Part shown: one piece after another, positions 19,467 to 27,532 of the stretch
Position numbering within the stretch: the stretch's first letter is position 1
Layout: the number at the start of each line of letters is the position of its first letter
From: Campylobacter concisus
GTDB taxonomy: Bacteria > Campylobacterota > Campylobacteria > Campylobacterales > Campylobacteraceae
Direction of reading: 5' to 3'
Assembly (NCBI RefSeq): GCF_003048905.1
Contig: NZ_PIRO01000001.1
Location: forward strand, 1,145,208 to 1,209,207
DNA: 64,000 nt
Notes under the pieces: generated by a model
The model's database searches: none
The model's input: the letters and a program-made list of their open reading frames with translations, nothing else
Told to the model about the DNA's origin: nothing
Position numbers and translations under genes: made by a program

Positions 19467-19500
19467 ATTTAGCCTCTTGGCAAATATGCTAAGTAAATTT

Positions 19501-19655
19501 AAAGCTGGTATTGGATAAAATCCAAGCTTTGCGAAAAGCTGTATGAAGAATTATTTTCAAAGTTCCCCACTTATTTTGAAAATAGTTGGTCTAAATTCTT
19601 TCTTTAGACCTGATGCAGCCCCTAAAAAAGTGGAATAAATTTTTAGGAGACTAAA
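19501..19655 (+). promoter_or_regulatory. Structured leader upstream of rpmJ (candidate alpha-operon regulatory RNA)
   Basis: Four elements are visible. A hairpin around 19501-19530 can be exchanged for a GCGA-capped hairpin 19525-19540. Then come a 12-bp stem 19550-19561 with 19575-19586, a perfect 8-bp stem 19588-19595 with 19603-19610, and an 8-bp stem 19621-19628 with 19640-19647 that covers AGG of the rpmJ ribosome site. Loop bases CCACTT (19567-19572) can pair with AAGTGG (19628-19633). In E. coli S4 represses the alpha operon through a pseudoknot near rpsM; equivalence here is inference. Confidence 0.6.
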
Positions 19656-19769
19656 ATGAAAGTTCGTCCTTCTGTAAAGAAGATGTGTGACAAATGTAAA
19701 ATTGTCAAACGTAGTGGCATAATTCGTGTTATCTGCGAAAATCCAAAACATAAACAAAGACAAGGATAA
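19656..19769 (+). CDS. rpmJ: 50S ribosomal protein L36, zinc-binding form
   Basis: A 37-residue protein, read directly from the sequence (ATG 19656, TAA 19767). It opens [19 protein letters not shown] and carries zinc ligands C11, C14, C27 and H32, the zinc-binding C+ form. Ribosome site TTAGGAG lies 6 bases before the ATG and inside a hairpin. rpsM follows after 3 bases. Confidence 0.95.
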   Translation: MKVRPSVKKMCDKCKIVKRSGIIRVICENPKHKQRQG

Positions 19770-19772
19770 GGC

Positions 19773-20141
19773 ATGGCACGTATTGCAGGTGTAGATTTAC
19801 CAAACAAAAAGAGAATAGAGTATGGTTTGACTTATATCTATGGTATAGGTCTTTACAAATCTCGTCAAATTCTTGACGCAGCTGGAATTTCTTATGACAA
19901 GAGAGTCTATGAGCTTAGTGAAGACGAAGCGGCAGCCATCCGTAAAGAAATTCAAGAGCATCATATCGTTGAGGGTGATTTGAGAAAACAAGTTGCTATG
20001 GATATCAAAGCTCTTATGGATCTTGGAAGTTATAGAGGTCTTCGCCACAGAAAAGGTCTTCCTGTTCGTGGTCAAAAGACTAAAACTAATGCTAGAACCA
20101 GAAAAGGCAGACGTAAAACTGTCGGTGCAGCTACTAAGTAA
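19773..20141 (+). CDS. rpsM: 30S ribosomal protein S13
   Basis: A 122-residue S13 of the 30S head, contacting tRNA and L5. [20 protein letters not shown] and the basic C-terminal [20 protein letters not shown] are complete. It follows rpmJ closely. Confidence 0.97.
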   Translation: MARIAGVDLPNKKRIEYGLTYIYGIGLYKSRQILDAAGISYDKRVYELSEDEAAAIRKEIQEHHIVEGDLRKQVAMDIKALMDLGSYRGLRHRKGLPVRGQKTKTNARTRKGRRKTVGAATK

Positions 20142-20163
20142 GGCAAGGGTTAAAGGATAATAA

Positions 20164-20556
20164 ATGGCGAAAAGAAAAATTGTTAAGAAAAAAGTAGTTA
20201 GAAAAAGCATAGCCAAAGGTATCGTTTATATCAGTGCAACATTTAACAACACTATGGTAACTGTAACTGATGAAATGGGAAATACTATTGCATGGAGTAG
20301 TGCAGGTGGCTTAGGCTTTAAAGGTAGTAAAAAATCAACTCCTTATGCAGCTCAGCAGGCAGTTGAAGATGCTCTAAATAAAGCAAAAGAGCATGGTATA
20401 AAAGAAGTTGGTATTAAGGTTCAAGGTCCAGGTAGCGGACGTGAAACAGCTGTTAAAAGTGTAGGAACTGTTGAAGGAATTAAGGTATCTTTCTTTAAAG
20501 ACATTACACCTTTACCACACAATGGTTGTAGACCGCCAAAACGCCGCCGCGTATAA
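20164..20556 (+). CDS. rpsK: 30S ribosomal protein S11
   Basis: A 130-residue S11 of the 30S platform lining the E-site mRNA path. [40 protein letters not shown] and the C-terminal [18 protein letters not shown] are diagnostic. The Asn-Gly in HNGCRPPK is the site that forms isoaspartate in E. coli S11. Confidence 0.97.
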   Translation: MAKRKIVKKKVVRKSIAKGIVYISATFNNTMVTVTDEMGNTIAWSSAGGLGFKGSKKSTPYAAQQAVEDALNKAKEHGIKEVGIKVQGPGSGRETAVKSVGTVEGIKVSFFKDITPLPHNGCRPPKRRRV

Positions 20557-20581
20557 TTAGAGAAAAATAGGAGAAATTATT

Positions 20582-21208
20582 ATGGCTAGATATACAGGAC
20601 CTGTTGAAAAATTAGAAAGACGTCTTGGTGTGTCTCTTGCGTTAAAAGGCGAAAGAAGACTTGCTGGTAAAAGTGCTTTTGAAAAAAGACCTTATGCGCC
20701 AGGACAACATGGACAAAGAAGAGCAAAAATAAGCGAATATGGCTTACAACTTCGCGAGAAGCAAAAAGCTAAATTTATGTACGGTGTTTCTGAGAAACAA
20801 TTTAGAAGATTATTTCAAGAAGCAGCACGCCGCGAAGGTAATACCGGTGCTCTTTTGGTTCAACTATTAGAGCAAAGATTAGATAATGTTGTTTATAGAA
20901 TGGGCTTTGCAACAACTCGTCGTTTTGCTCGTCAGCTAGTAACTCATGGACATATTTTAGTAAATGGCAAAAGAGTAGATATACCATCTTACAGAGTTGA
21001 GCCAGGTGCAAAAGTAGAGATTGTTGAAAAATCTAAAAACAATCCACAAATTGTTCGTGCAATAGATCTTACAGCACAAACTGGTATTGTTGCTTGGGTA
21101 GATGTTGAAAAAGAGAAAAAATTTGGAATTTTCACTAGAAATCCAGAAAGAGAAGAGGTTATCATTCCTGTTGAGGAAAGATTTATAGTAGAGCTTTATT
21201 CAAAATAA
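20582..21208 (+). CDS. rpsD: 30S ribosomal protein S4
   Basis: A 208-residue S4, a primary 16S rRNA binder and the known autorepressor of alpha operons in several phyla. [40 protein letters not shown] and the S4 domain ([20 protein letters not shown]) are present. No zinc cysteines, so it is the C-minus form. It is a natural candidate ligand for the leader at 19501-19655. Confidence 0.97.
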   Translation: MARYTGPVEKLERRLGVSLALKGERRLAGKSAFEKRPYAPGQHGQRRAKISEYGLQLREKQKAKFMYGVSEKQFRRLFQEAARREGNTGALLVQLLEQRLDNVVYRMGFATTRRFARQLVTHGHILVNGKRVDIPSYRVEPGAKVEIVEKSKNNPQIVRAIDLTAQTGIVAWVDVEKEKKFGIFTRNPEREEVIIPVEERFIVELYSK

Positions 21209-21222
21209 TAGAGGGTATAAAG

Positions 21223-22239
21223 ATGAGAAAGATTACTACATCAGCTTATATGCCAACTGAAATTGAAGTTAAAAGTGTTAGTGAAAATGTTGCTAACATT
21301 ACAGCATATCCTTTTGAGGCGGGCTATGCTGTTACCTTGGCTCACCCATTGCGTCGTCTTCTTTACACAAGTACAGTAGGTTTTGCTCCTATTGGTGTAA
21401 AGATAAAAGGTGTTAGCCACGAATTTGACAGTATGCGTGGTATGCTAGAAGACGTAGCTTTTTTTATTATAAATTTGAAAAAAATCAGATTTAAATTAAA
21501 AAGCATTAGCGAGCGCGAAGTTATAGAGTATAGCTTTAAAGGACCAAAAGAGATAACTGGGGCTGATCTAAATAATGATCTAGTTGAGATCGTTAACCCA
21601 GACGCATACCTTGCTACAATAAATGAAGATGCTGAGTTAAATTTTTCAGTTATCATTCAAAAAGGTATCGGATATGTTCCTAGTGAAGAGATTAGAGAAG
21701 AGATCGAAGACGACTATATCGCACTTGATGCTTTTTTTACACCTGTTAAAAAGGCAGTTTACGATATACAAAATGTCTTGGTTGAGGATGATCCAGACTA
21801 TGAAAAGATTGTATTTACTATAACAACTGATGGTCAAGTTAGTCCGATAGAGGCTTTTAAAAATTGTTTAGAAGCCATGTATCAACAAATGTCAGTATTT
21901 AAAGGAATTTTAGATATTGATGTTAGTACTCCAGTTACTAGCTCAAGTGCAGGCGGTGAGTTTTCAAAGCTACTTTCTAGCGTAGAAGATCTAAATTTAA
22001 GCGCTAGAAGTTTCAACTGCCTTGACAAAGCTGATATTAGATTTATTGGCGAGCTTGCATTAATGGACGAAAATGAGCTTAAAGAGCTTAAAAATTTAGG
22101 TAAAAAATCTCTTGAAGAGATTAAAGCGGTTATGGAAGAGATAGGCTATCCAGTTGGTGCCGATGTGTTAAAAGATGGCAAAGAGCAACTAAGAAAGAAA
22201 ATAACCGAGCTTAAAGCACAAATGAGTGTAAAAGAATAA
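21223..22239 (+). CDS. rpoA: DNA-directed RNA polymerase subunit alpha
   Basis: A 338-residue alpha subunit. The N-terminal assembly domain ([20 protein letters not shown]) and C-terminal promoter/activator-binding domain ([20 protein letters not shown], then [11 protein letters not shown]) are both intact, joined by a flexible linker near 230-245. Lies between rpsD and rplQ as usual. Confidence 0.97.
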   Translation: MRKITTSAYMPTEIEVKSVSENVANITAYPFEAGYAVTLAHPLRRLLYTSTVGFAPIGVKIKGVSHEFDSMRGMLEDVAFFIINLKKIRFKLKSISEREVIEYSFKGPKEITGADLNNDLVEIVNPDAYLATINEDAELNFSVIIQKGIGYVPSEEIREEIEDDYIALDAFFTPVKKAVYDIQNVLVEDDPDYEKIVFTITTDGQVSPIEAFKNCLEAMYQQMSVFKGILDIDVSTPVTSSSAGGEFSKLLSSVEDLNLSARSFNCLDKADIRFIGELALMDENELKELKNLGKKSLEEIKAVMEEIGYPVGADVLKDGKEQLRKKITELKAQMSVKE

Positions 22240-22250
22240 AAGGACAATAG

Positions 22251-22607
22251 ATGAGACATAAACACGGATATCGAAAACTTGGTAGAACGTCATCTCATAG
22301 ATCTGCATTGCTTAAAAATTTGGCGATAGCTATCATCAAAAGCGAAAAGATAGAGACGACTTTACCAAAAGCAAAAGAGCTTAGAAGCTATGTTGAAAAG
22401 CTAATCACAAGAGCTAGAAAAGGTGACTCTAATGCTCACAGAGCAGTATTTGCTTCTTTACAAGACAAAGAAACAACAAATAAATTAGTTACTGAAGTAG
22501 CTCCAAAATTTAAAGAGCGCAATGGTGGCTATACAAGAATCATCAAGACTCGTGTTCGCAGAGGCGACGCAGCAGAGATGGCTTATATAGAGCTAGTAGC
22601 TGAATAA
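22251..22607 (+). CDS. rplQ: 50S ribosomal protein L17
   Basis: A 118-residue L17 at the tunnel exit. [20 protein letters not shown] is the family start and [16 protein letters not shown] the end. Last gene of the ribosomal locus, followed within 6 bases by a strong terminator. Confidence 0.97.
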   Translation: MRHKHGYRKLGRTSSHRSALLKNLAIAIIKSEKIETTLPKAKELRSYVEKLITRARKGDSNAHRAVFASLQDKETTNKLVTEVAPKFKERNGGYTRIIKTRVRRGDAAEMAYIELVAE

Positions 22608-22612
22608 TTATT

Positions 22613-22635
22613 AGAGAGCTTCGGCTCTCTTTTTT
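22613..22635 (+). terminator. Rho-independent terminator of the ribosomal protein locus
   Basis: AGAGAGC and GCTCTCT form a perfect 7-bp stem capped by a TTCG tetraloop and followed by a T run, ending the roughly 14-kb locus. Confidence 0.95.
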
Positions 22636-22820
22636 ATTTTTTATATAAAACCCCCACTTTTAAAATAAAATCCTTCTTCTAAAAGTTTTCAAAAGCTATA
22701 AATTTCTTTAATTATTTATCAAATTTTATTAACCAAAAAATCATAAATTTAATAGTTAAAAGTTGTAAATCCTTTAATCTAAAATCATATATTTTAAATT
22801 TTTACCTTTGAACTCTATGC

Positions 22821-22847
22821 TAAAATTTTATTTTATAAAGACGATAT
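22821..22847 (+). promoter_or_regulatory. Candidate sigma-28 (FliA) promoter
   Basis: CGATAT at 22842-22847 matches the Campylobacter FliA -10 consensus CGATWT, with TAAAATTTT at 22821-22829 in the -35 position, 12 bases apart. It lies 38 bases before the next gene. The match is by eye. Confidence 0.5.
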
Positions 22848-22884
22848 TTGTTTCAGGCGTCTAATAAATTTCAAAGGATTTGAG

Positions 22885-23889
22885 ATGATAGGTAGTGTAA
22901 ATGGAGTTGGCACAAATTTTTATGTTGGCTCGCAAAGTAGTAGAGCGCAAGAGCTTGATAGTAAAAATACTAAATCCAATATAGACAAAAATTCTTTAAA
23001 TAATTTATCTAGCAGTTTGGTTGATGAACGAAAAAGTCATACCGATACTAGAGGTGAGCCAATAAACTTAAATGAAACAAATACGACAAAATTTCAAAAA
23101 AATAGTGAGAATCTAACATTTGCTAGCAATTTTTCGCTATCAGGCATGGCTGCTAATGGCAAGATAAGCATCTGGGGCAAGCTCATGGGATATGACAAAC
23201 AAGTCAGTCAAGATGAGATAAATGATCTCAAAAATTTTATCAACCAGACTAAAGCACTTGGCTTTGGCAGAGCTCACGAAGAGATCATAGGATATTATCC
23301 AACAGATGTTGATCTCTTTGCAAAAGAGTACACGTCAAAACTTGATGGCAACATACTTCTCGGGCTTGGTCACAAGAGCCACGTGGAAGGGTTTGAGATA
23401 CTTGATAAAGACCTAAGCATAGATGAGTTTAAAGATAAGTGGATTGATTATGCACTTAGGCAGTATCTTGGTGAAAGAGTCGGCGTGGAGAGCATTACGA
23501 TAGGCAAAAAGGCTATCTCTATGCTAACAAGCACTAATAAGCCTCCAGTTGAGTATCAGACGCTACAAAATATAAATTTTACTGACGAAGAGAGCAGACA
23601 GAGATTTCTTACGCTTATGAAAGCTGGCATGAAGAGTGGGGCGGATTTTAAAGAGGTGGTAGAGGGCGTGCTCTCGCTTTATAATATGCAAAATACGGAC
23701 AAACTTGATGGCAACAAAGTCTATGCTTCAGTGATCGGACGAAGCGAGAAACTGGCTACTTACGACATCAACAAAGATGAGAAATTTGCCTATCTTAAGG
23801 AGCTAATGCAGCTTGAGAAAAACGGAGTTGATATACTAAAGCTAATGGAAAAAGTGGAGCAAAAACATAAACTAGATATAAAAGTGTAG
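22885..23889 (+). CDS. Hypothetical protein, possibly flagellum-co-regulated
   Basis: A 334-residue protein that I do not recognise. The first 90 residues are rich in Ser, Asn and Thr and look disordered, with no classical signal peptide; the rest is a mixed alpha/beta domain ending in helices (FAYLKELMQLEKNGVDILKL). No membrane segments or cysteines. A possible sigma-28 promoter upstream and a disordered N-terminus would fit a protein exported by the flagellar apparatus, as known for other Campylobacter proteins, but this is inference. It is monocistronic, flanked by terminators. Confidence 0.55.
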   Translation: MIGSVNGVGTNFYVGSQSSRAQELDSKNTKSNIDKNSLNNLSSSLVDERKSHTDTRGEPINLNETNTTKFQKNSENLTFASNFSLSGMAANGKISIWGKLMGYDKQVSQDEINDLKNFINQTKALGFGRAHEEIIGYYPTDVDLFAKEYTSKLDGNILLGLGHKSHVEGFEILDKDLSIDEFKDKWIDYALRQYLGERVGVESITIGKKAISMLTSTNKPPVEYQTLQNINFTDEESRQRFLTLMKAGMKSGADFKEVVEGVLSLYNMQNTDKLDGNKVYASVIGRSEKLATYDINKDEKFAYLKELMQLEKNGVDILKLMEKVEQKHKLDIKV

Positions 23890-23906
23890 GCTAAGTTTAG
23901 CTTTTT
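23890..23906 (+). terminator. Terminator after the hypothetical gene
   Basis: GCTA and TAGC pair around a 4-base loop directly after the stop codon, followed by five T. Short stem, so modest strength. Confidence 0.5.
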
Positions 23907-23920
23907 GTACCGCCTATCTT

Positions 23921-23938
23921 TTATGATTTTAGTCATAA
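23921..23938. repeat. TTATGA/TCATAA inverted repeat upstream of the hydrogenase-like gene
   Basis: A 6-bp inverted repeat with a 6-base centre, 36 bases before a candidate -10 box. It could be an operator for a dimeric regulator or part of the preceding terminator region; it does not match the FNR consensus. Confidence 0.3.
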
Positions 23939-23970
23939 GAGGCTCTTTTTACTTGGTTTAAATTTTTAAA

Positions 23971-23979
23971 TGATAGAAT
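23971..23979 (+). promoter_or_regulatory. Candidate extended -10 promoter for the hydrogenase-like/ABC set
   Basis: TGA followed directly by TAGAAT forms an extended -10 element, 34 bases before the GTG start at 24013. Confidence 0.45.
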
Positions 23980-24012
23980 CTTGATTTCTATTATTAAAAT
24001 TACGGAGAACTC

Positions 24013-24621
24013 GTGAGAAAGCTACTTTGGCTAAATCCCGTTGTAAAAAATATGTATGACTTCTCTGCATTAAAGGAGCTCTTGCAAAACAAGGGCTTTA
24101 ACATAGTACAGTGCGAAAAAGATCATGTTAGCGATATCAAAAATTCATATAAAAATTTATGCTCTAAAGGTATGGTTTTAGACAGTCGCTGTCCAAGAGC
24201 TGTAAATTTTATAAGATCAAATTTTAAAGAATTTTCAAACGATATTTCAAGCTTAAATCCCATTTTAATAGAAAGCGCCATTGAGCTTAGCTCAAAGCTA
24301 AAAGAAGATGAGTGGCTTTATATAACAACGCCTTGTGAGGATTTGGCAGAGCTTGGAAATTCTTTAAAATTAGAGCGAACTACATTTTTAACATGGAAAA
24401 ATTTTAAAGAGTTAAACGACATAAATTTACAAATAAGCAAAATAGAATCAAGCCCGATCCCACCTGGATTTTTTGAAAATTTAGGCATAAAAACACTAAG
24501 CTTATGCAGTAAAGAAAAGATACAAAACGCATTTTCATATAAATTTAGCGAGCTTAAAAACTATCAGATCATCGAGCTTTTATACTGCGAAAACGGCTGT
24601 CACAATGGAGATGGGCTGTGA
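24013..24621 (+). CDS. Short [FeFe]-hydrogenase H-cluster-domain homologue, probably non-catalytic
   Basis: A 202-residue soluble protein starting at GTG behind ACGGAGAA. All three cysteine motifs of the [FeFe]-hydrogenase large subunit are present in order: L1 as DSRCPRAVNFI (C60), L2 as TTPCEDLAE (C108) and L3 as YCENGCHNGDG (C192, C196); an LTWKNFKEL segment matches the LTtREl block between L2 and L3. The four ligands of the H-cluster [4Fe-4S] cubane are kept, but the proton-transfer cysteine before C60 is Arg59. The ferredoxin domains and C-terminal part of true hydrogenases are missing. It may bind a cluster as sensor or chaperone. Its end overlaps the permease gene by 4 bases. Confidence 0.75.
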   Translation: MRKLLWLNPVVKNMYDFSALKELLQNKGFNIVQCEKDHVSDIKNSYKNLCSKGMVLDSRCPRAVNFIRSNFKEFSNDISSLNPILIESAIELSSKLKEDEWLYITTPCEDLAELGNSLKLERTTFLTWKNFKELNDINLQISKIESSPIPPGFFENLGIKTLSLCSKEKIQNAFSYKFSELKNYQIIELLYCENGCHNGDGL

Positions 24622-25367
24622 TAGAAATTTTTAAAAAGAGCGTTTTGATCCTAGTGATCTTTGCTCTCTGGCAGGTCATTTGTGAGCTAGAAATTTTCAC
24701 GCCCTATATCTTGCCAAGTCCTATTACGACACTTAAAACGATGTTTGATATGAGCTTAAGTGGCGAGCTAATAACGCATGTGATGATTAGCTTTAAGCGT
24801 ATATTTGTTGGTTATATTTTGGCTTTTATTTTGGCATTTGCTTTTGGCGGAGTGGCGGCGCTATTTCCAAAAGCTAGCATTTATTACGAGTGGATTTTAG
24901 AATTCTTTAGAAATGTTCCACCGCTTAGCCTTATTGCTATTTTAGTGCTTTGGTTTGGCATAAACGAAACTCCAAAAATTATTATTATCATCCTAGCATC
25001 GTTTTTCCCGATGTTTTTAAGTATTTCAAAAGGGCTAACTAGCTGCGATGTGAAGCTTATTGAGGTTGGTAAAATTTTTTGTTTTAGTAAATTTGAAATT
25101 TTTTACAAAATCATCCTAAAAAATGCCATAAAAGATATTTTTGTCGGTATGCGCATAGGTTTTGGCTACGCGATGCGAGCGATTGTGGGAGCGGAGATGA
25201 TCGCAGCTTCAAGCGGGCTAGGCTACCTCATACTTGACGCTGAGGAGCTTTCGCGTGCAGATAGGATATTTGTAGGCATTTTTACGATTGGAATTTGTGG
25301 CGTACTCATAGATAGGATATTTTTATTTTTGATATCTAAATTTAGCCTTTTGCGAGGTGAGAAATGA
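24618..25367 (+). CDS. ABC importer permease, SsuC/TauC type
   Basis: A 249-residue inner-membrane permease with about six helices (BPD_transp_1). The coupling-loop region GAEMIAASSGLGYLILDAEE is the typical EAA-type motif of nitrate/sulfonate/taurine/thiamine-precursor importers. It starts at GTG within the GTGA overlapping the hydrogenase-like gene, and ends in an ATGA overlap with the ATPase, so the three proteins are made together. Substrate unknown. Confidence 0.85.
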   Translation: MIEIFKKSVLILVIFALWQVICELEIFTPYILPSPITTLKTMFDMSLSGELITHVMISFKRIFVGYILAFILAFAFGGVAALFPKASIYYEWILEFFRNVPPLSLIAILVLWFGINETPKIIIIILASFFPMFLSISKGLTSCDVKLIEVGKIFCFSKFEIFYKIILKNAIKDIFVGMRIGFGYAMRAIVGAEMIAASSGLGYLILDAEELSRADRIFVGIFTIGICGVLIDRIFLFLISKFSLLRGEK

Positions 25368-26056
25368 TAGAAATTTCAAATTTATCCAAGCATTTTTTTA
25401 TAGGCGAAAAGCGGATCGACGTTTTAAGAGAGCTAAGCTTAAACATAAAAAAAGATAAGATCACCGTCATACTCGGCAGAAGCGGATGTGGCAAAACTAC
25501 GCTCTTGCGCCTTATCGCTGGTCTTGAGAGCGTAAGTCTTGGCGAGATAAAATTTAAAGAGCAAGCAAAGATCGGCTTTGTCTTTCAAGAGCCTAGGCTC
25601 ATGCCTTTTTTAAATGTCTATGAAAATATCGTATTTGCGCTTAAAAAGCATGAGATAGACGAGGCAAAGATAGATAGGCTCATATCAATGATAGGGCTTA
25701 GCGACTTTAAATTTGCCGCTGTTTCGCAGCTATCTGGCGGTATGAGCTCGCGTGTTTCGCTTGCAAGAGTGCTTGCGTACGAGGCAAATTTGATCCTTAT
25801 GGATGAGCCATTTGCGGCGCTTGATGCTTTTACGAGAGCCAGCATGCAGGCTGAAATTTTAAAGCTTCAAGCCGGCAAAACCATCATTTTTGTCACTCAT
25901 AATGTCGATGAAGCCCTATATTTAGCAGATGAGATAATTTTGCTTGAAAAAGGCGGGATGAAATCAAACTATGACCTGTCAAATCTAGCTAAGCCAAGAG
26001 ATTTGCTTTGCAATGAATTAATAAATTTAAAGCGTAAAATTTTAAGTGAAATTTAG
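25364..26056 (+). CDS. ABC importer ATPase, SsuB/TauB type
   Basis: A 230-residue cytoplasmic ATPase with Walker A GRSGCGKTT (38-46), Q-loop in FVFQEPRLMPF, signature LSGGMSSRVSLARV and Walker B LILMDEPFAALD, then the H-loop VTHNVDEA. Close to the SsuB/TauB/NrtD subfamily. Paired with the permease upstream; the binding protein follows after 76 bases behind its own -10 box. Confidence 0.88.
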   Translation: MIEISNLSKHFFIGEKRIDVLRELSLNIKKDKITVILGRSGCGKTTLLRLIAGLESVSLGEIKFKEQAKIGFVFQEPRLMPFLNVYENIVFALKKHEIDEAKIDRLISMIGLSDFKFAAVSQLSGGMSSRVSLARVLAYEANLILMDEPFAALDAFTRASMQAEILKLQAGKTIIFVTHNVDEALYLADEIILLEKGGMKSNYDLSNLAKPRDLLCNELINLKRKILSEI

Positions 26057-26101
26057 CATTTTATAAAATGATAATTAAAACCAAAACGAAGCAAAAAGTT
26101 A

Positions 26102-26107
26102 TATAAT
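26102..26107 (+). promoter_or_regulatory. Candidate internal -10 box before the binding-protein gene
   Basis: TATAAT 26 bases before the binding-protein start, in the only sizeable gap of the operon. An internal promoter would raise binding protein above permease and ATPase, as is usual for ABC importers. Confidence 0.45.
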
Positions 26108-26132
26108 TTGGAAAATTTTTAAAGGAGCAAAT

Positions 26133-27050
26133 ATGAGAAAGTTTTTTAAGATTTTGTGTGCAGCCTCTTTGCTTTGTCTAGTCGCAAACGCAAGTGAGCT
26201 AGATAAGATCGGTATGACCTATGTCAAATCGCCACTAAACGTCCCTTCAATCGTCGATAAATTTAAAGGCTTTTATGCTAAATATTTTGGCGTACCGGTA
26301 GAGTACTCTGAGATAACATCAGGTGCAAAGCAGACTCAAGCTCTAGCTTCAAATTCGCTCCAGTTTCTAAACTGCGTGGGCGGAACTTCAGTCATACTTG
26401 CTGCGGCAAATAAAGCTGACATAAAGATCATAAGTGCCTATTCAAGAGCACCTGAAGCTTTTGCAATATTTGCTAAAGATAAAGGCATAAAAACCGCTAA
26501 AGACCTAAAAGGTAAAAAAATAGCAGGGCCAAAAGGTACGATATTAAATGAGCTTTTGGTTAGGTATCTTGCTCTTAGCGGTCTAGGCATAAATGACGTA
26601 GAGTTCGTTTCTATGGGCATCCCAGCTGCACAAGCTGCACTTGAAAATGGTAGCGTCGATGCAGCACTTCTTGCTGGACCAGCTGCTTATAATGCTAAAA
26701 AATCAGGACTTAGTGTTGTAACAACAGGCAAGGGCGTCATCACTCCAGTCATCGTTACTGCCACAAGCGGAGAATTTTACAAAAAGCATAAAGATATAGT
26801 TGAAAAATTTAAAAAGGCTCAAGATGAAATTTTGGCTTTTATGAAAGCAAATGAGGAAGAGGCATTAAAATTTACAGCTGAAGAGACTGGGCTTAGCATA
26901 GAGGCGGTAAAGAGTATGTATCCTCAGTATGACTTTAGTCCAAAGATCACGCCTGAAGATATAAAAGCACTTGAGGCTACGCAAGAATTTATGCTCGAGA
27001 GTAAGATGATTGAACAAAAAGTAGATATAAAATCGCTTCTAATAGATTAA
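26133..27050 (+). CDS. ABC importer periplasmic binding protein, NMT1/SsuA-like
   Basis: A 305-residue periplasmic protein. Residues 1-20 (MRKFFKILCAASLLCLVANA) are a Sec signal peptide; C9 and C15 lie in its hydrophobic core and do not form a clear lipobox. The mature part shows the type II periplasmic fold of NMT1/SsuA proteins: KTAKDLKGKKIAGPKGTILN, then VDAALLAGPAAYNAKKSG. Family members bind sulfonates, nitrate, bicarbonate or thiamine precursors; the ligand here cannot be told. Ribosome site AAAGGAGC. Confidence 0.82.
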   Translation: MRKFFKILCAASLLCLVANASELDKIGMTYVKSPLNVPSIVDKFKGFYAKYFGVPVEYSEITSGAKQTQALASNSLQFLNCVGGTSVILAAANKADIKIISAYSRAPEAFAIFAKDKGIKTAKDLKGKKIAGPKGTILNELLVRYLALSGLGINDVEFVSMGIPAAQAALENGSVDAALLAGPAAYNAKKSGLSVVTTGKGVITPVIVTATSGEFYKKHKDIVEKFKKAQDEILAFMKANEEEALKFTAEETGLSIEAVKSMYPQYDFSPKITPEDIKALEATQEFMLESKMIEQKVDIKSLLID

Positions 27051-27053
27051 ACA

Positions 27054-27075
27054 AAAAGGGCAAATTTGCCCTTTT
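27054..27075 (+). terminator. Terminator of the ABC importer set
   Basis: AAAAGGGC and GCCCTTTT pair around AAATTT just after the stop codon, with the T-rich side serving as the U tract. Confidence 0.8.
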
Positions 27076-27221
27076 ATCCTAAAACTTATAATCAAAAATT
27101 TACTAAATTTTAGCTCAAATATTTAATAATCAAAACTGACTAGGTGTGTCAAAAGGGTTTACATTACAAAGCAAAATTAGCGCTAAGCAAAAATATAGCC
27201 ATTATTTTTGCATTTTTATTT

Positions 27222-27230
27222 TGCTATAAT
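27222..27230 (+). promoter_or_regulatory. Extended -10 promoter of the nfu-murE gene set
   Basis: TGC followed by TATAAT forms an extended -10 box 27 bases before the nfu start, with T-rich periodic sequence upstream as is typical for Campylobacter sigma-70 promoters. Confidence 0.65.
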
Positions 27231-27256
27231 AGCCCAAAAATTTAATAGGAAAAAAT

Positions 27257-27532
27257 ATGATCCCATTTAGCGATGAAGAACTTTTAAAACCAGTCAGTGC
27301 GAGTTTGCAAAAGGTATTACCGATGCTTGAAAATGATGGTGGTGGCATGGAGCTACTTGGCATAAAAAACGGCAAAATTTATGTAAGGCTTACAGGGCAT
27401 TGCCATGGATGTGCAGCTAGTACAACTACACTAAAGTATGGACTCGAAAGACAACTTCGTATGGATATTCACCCAGAGCTTGAGGTCGTAAATATCCCGA
27501 TTGGCGAGGAATTTGACATTGATAGATTATAA
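27257..27532 (+). CDS. NifU C-terminal domain (Nfu-type) Fe-S carrier protein
   Basis: A 91-residue protein consisting only of the NifU C-terminal domain, a carrier that passes [4Fe-4S] clusters to target proteins. Cluster ligands C49 and C52 lie in GHCHGCAAS. LENDGGGMELLGIKNGKIYV is the typical strand-turn before them. First gene of a long co-directional set; its end overlaps the next gene. Confidence 0.92.
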   Translation: MIPFSDEELLKPVSASLQKVLPMLENDGGGMELLGIKNGKIYVRLTGHCHGCAASTTTLKYGLERQLRMDIHPELEVVNIPIGEEFDIDRL

